Source: Lamellibrachia columna (lineage: Eukaryota > Annelida > Polychaeta > Sabellida > Siboglinidae). Taken from it: 64,000 nt of DNA. The DNA lies in contig OY759268.1 of NCBI GenBank assembly GCA_963662155.1, positions 10,513,935-10,577,934 on the forward strand, given 5' to 3'. Both the position numbers and the translations under genes were made by a program. A model generated the notes under the pieces. It did not search any database and was not told where the DNA came from. It worked only from the letters and a program-made list of their open reading frames with translations. Numbering within the stretch: position 1 is the first letter of the stretch; each line of letters begins with the position of its first letter. Below, piece after piece: positions 61,734-64,000 of the stretch.

Positions 61734-62951
61734 ATGGAGTCGGTGAATACATCCAACGTGACCAACGGCACAAGTTGTATGCAGAATGTCTTAAATGTTA
61801 CATTCGATTCCGGTAAATCAACATGTACAGAGGATGTTAGTATTGTTGTCTTGCTCCTCTGTTTGCTGGGATTGCCGGGCAATCTGCTTGTAATAGCAGT
61901 TTATGTCCGAAAGATGACAACATCAACGAGAGTGTACATGTTTGCACTGGCCGTCGCTGATTCGGTCGTCTGTGTCTGTGGAATCGTCCTTAGTGCAACG
62001 GAGACGGGCTGGGTGAAAAGGGAGGCAATACTTTATGTCATCAATCTGTCGATGTTGTTCTCGTCTTTTCTTCTGGTGTTTGTGTCGATCGAGCGTCTTA
62101 TAGCAGTCAGACGTCCACATTCGTTCAACGTGAACGCACAGCGAGCGAAGAAGGCTTTGATTATCATTGCTGTGACTGCAGTTGTAGGCACATCAGTGAG
62201 TACTGTGGCGAGGTTGTGTAAATACGAACAGTTCAACCGAGCATATAACACATGTGTGGCTTTAATGTGCGTTTCCACAATGACAACTTGTTATATTCTG
62301 ATGGCAGTTACGATGCTAATAAGGGCACGAGCCTCACGAAACCAGATCGCTGTCTTACGGGGGACATGTGAACACGAGTTAGGCCCGTCTGAGCCGTGGT
62401 ATTCACGTTTATTCATGAACACCGAGAACCGTCAATCTAATGCAGGGTCTTCAAATATGACATCGAATGCGAAAACAATCAGATCAGTTGAAAAAGCTTT
62501 ATGTATCGTTGATCCGGGACCTTCAAATGTTACCATGAAAGTGAACGTACTCAAAGCAGCGGAGGAAGTTGCCCATCCCATTGGTCTGGGGCCTTCGAAT
62601 GTCTTTTCAAAGGTTGAAGAAACGTCATTTATGCAGAGCAGCCGTACGAACAATCCTCGTGCAGGGACATCAGCTCCTCTGACGACTACTAACAAAACAG
62701 TTGCGAAACAAACAAAGACCAGTGCAAATGTTGCGTTGCTATTCATCATCACGATTGTCTTCGTGTTCTGCTGGCTGCCAGCGTCGGTGGATAACCTGGC
62801 TATTGCCATTCCAAATGGAACGCAGCGATTACTCATTGTAAACTGTGTTGTCAATCCGTTCATCTACGGCGTCGCCAGCGCAGTTTTCCGGGAGGACGTG
62901 CGACAGTTCTACCGTCAGACGCGAGTGAAACTGTTCGCTTTTTGCCAATGA
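61734..62951 (+). CDS. GPCR D: intronless rhodopsin-like receptor with expanded third loop
   Basis: A 405-residue class A receptor, the longest of the four. The start MESVNTSNVTN in context CAACATGGA matches the family. Landmarks are LPGN (47-50), LAVAD (72-76), ERLIAV (120-125), a third intracellular loop of about 200-330, CWLP (346-349), NPFIY (374-378) and FREDVRQFYRQ. Excess length is in the third loop, where a unit ending in GPSNV occurs at 261-266 (DPGPSNV) and 285-290 (LGPSNV), each followed by a (T/F)xK-V stretch. That looks like a small internal duplication. No TM3 extracellular cysteine, no TM4 Trp and no TM5 Pro are seen. The partner pseudogene at 60.2-60.7 kb lies head-to-head upstream. 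Ligand and G protein are unknown. Confidence 0.93.
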   Translation: MESVNTSNVTNGTSCMQNVLNVTFDSGKSTCTEDVSIVVLLLCLLGLPGNLLVIAVYVRKMTTSTRVYMFALAVADSVVCVCGIVLSATETGWVKREAILYVINLSMLFSSFLLVFVSIERLIAVRRPHSFNVNAQRAKKALIIIAVTAVVGTSVSTVARLCKYEQFNRAYNTCVALMCVSTMTTCYILMAVTMLIRARASRNQIAVLRGTCEHELGPSEPWYSRLFMNTENRQSNAGSSNMTSNAKTIRSVEKALCIVDPGPSNVTMKVNVLKAAEEVAHPIGLGPSNVFSKVEETSFMQSSRTNNPRAGTSAPLTTTNKTVAKQTKTSANVALLFIITIVFVFCWLPASVDNLAIAIPNGTQRLLIVNCVVNPFIYGVASAVFREDVRQFYRQTRVKLFAFCQ

Positions 62952-64000
62952 ACGAATTCATGACGTGCTTGGGTCGAATAATAAACCATGTGACATGGAT
63001 AGGCCGAATTCGACGGTGATTCTGGATTGGCTATGTTGTACTTTGTTTAGTGCACGTTAGTAACCTTTAATTAAGTATGATGTCACGTGAGTATTCTGTT
63101 ATTGCGAGTACATTTATAATGCAAGTTATATATTGTAAATGTTTATATTCATGACCGTCCTAAAAAAAATATTATTTTTGACATTTTGAACGTTTTTTTT
63201 TTTTTTTTTTCAATATAAACAAACTGTAAACATTCTCAAAAATAATCATCCTTTAAGAAATGAAACATCAATATATTCTTGCGTTGCAGGTAAATATAGC
63301 ATCTTCAAAACAAAGACGACTAATATATTCCGAGATATGTAGTGGTTCCTGTTGTTAAATGTTTTTGTTATGGACGGTTCATATGTTTTAATATTGTTCT
63401 GATGTATATGTGATGTACAACGCCTTGTTTTAATCAAATGCTTCATAAACTTGCATGACCCATACATTATTTATGTATTACTGAATAATCGACATATTTA
63501 CGTAGTCTGGATTACAAAATATACGTATATTTGAACTGAAGAGTGTGAGTCAGTGATGTAGTGAATTTGACGGATATATTGTAACACTCACCAAGAAGCA
63601 GTACAACGACAACCTTAATGAGGACATGTGTACTGTGCAAATGAACTTTGTAGAAAACATTGCATCAAGAAGCATTAACACAATCCTGTCTGCATATATG
63701 TCAACAAAACACTGTTACACGTGCATACACACGAACAATACTACATGATGAATTTTCATAATTAAAGTACTTTAGTTGCTTATTAGCATATTGGAATTTG
63801 ATTGGAATGGCGTAATCATTGCAAAGGGCCATAGGGATGCACCGAGTGGAAAACTTCAGGAGTGTGCGAAAGAAACTTCCCACTATACAAGGGATAGTTC
63901 CTGCTTTAAGAGCTGTATCCATGATGCCAACATCATCATCACATTACAAGGAACTTATGACGTGTAAACACAACAACTAAACGTCAAACATAATGGAAGT
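62952..64000. other. 3' flank of receptor D
   Basis: No gene seen; a 17-bp poly-T run at 63194-63210. Confidence 0.5.

Overview
The window reads as AT-rich nuclear DNA from an animal, most likely an invertebrate and perhaps a lophotrochozoan such as a mollusc. That placement is an inference: there are no operons or ribosome-binding sites, many decayed non-LTR retrotransposons (CR1, RTE-like and L2/jockey-like), long (TA)n and (CA)n microsatellites, candidate spliced exons, and clustered intronless seven-transmembrane receptor genes.

The main gene content is one dispersed family of intronless rhodopsin-like GPCRs. Four copies are intact: A (minus, 4195-5349), B (plus, 15267-16421), C (plus, 40006-41040) and D (plus, 61734-62951). 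Two large pseudogenes lie at 22.2-23.8 kb, a third at 60.2-60.7 kb, and a TM7/helix-8 scrap sits just behind C. The family keeps GN in TM1, D in TM2, CWxP in TM6 and NPFIY in TM7. It has ERL instead of DRY and lacks the TM4 tryptophan and TM5 proline; the TM3 cysteine is not at its usual place. Receptor C has lost its ancestral start to a nonsense codon and reopens at a tryptophan-to-methionine change. A conserved 3' flank shared by A and C shows that the duplications carried more than the coding exon.

A second, unexpected gene is a minus-strand, three-exon P2X7 C-terminal-domain-like gene (52000 down to 48306) starting in a CpG-rich patch. Its exon phases match, but it carries indels and a stop. 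A plus-strand candidate first exon (43575-43762) sits in another CpG-rich patch.

The rest is mostly mobile and repetitive DNA: a foldback-like element with ~640-bp inverted arms (8281-9907); 25 copies of a 43-bp minisatellite (16886-17957); a near-complete CR1 (27.6-30.5 kb) and at least three CR1 relics; an RTE-like LINE whose catalytic box is deleted (36.0-38.2 kb); L2/jockey-like relics at 19.4, 24.7, 46.1, 52.4 and 57.1 kb; tRNA-derived SINE-like units at 25.6 and 54.5-55.3 kb; an inverted pair of a ~500-bp dispersed repeat at 53.1 and 55.7 kb; and about ten TA tracts, several inside other repeats.

All identifications come from reading the sequence and recalling family motifs; no database search was run.
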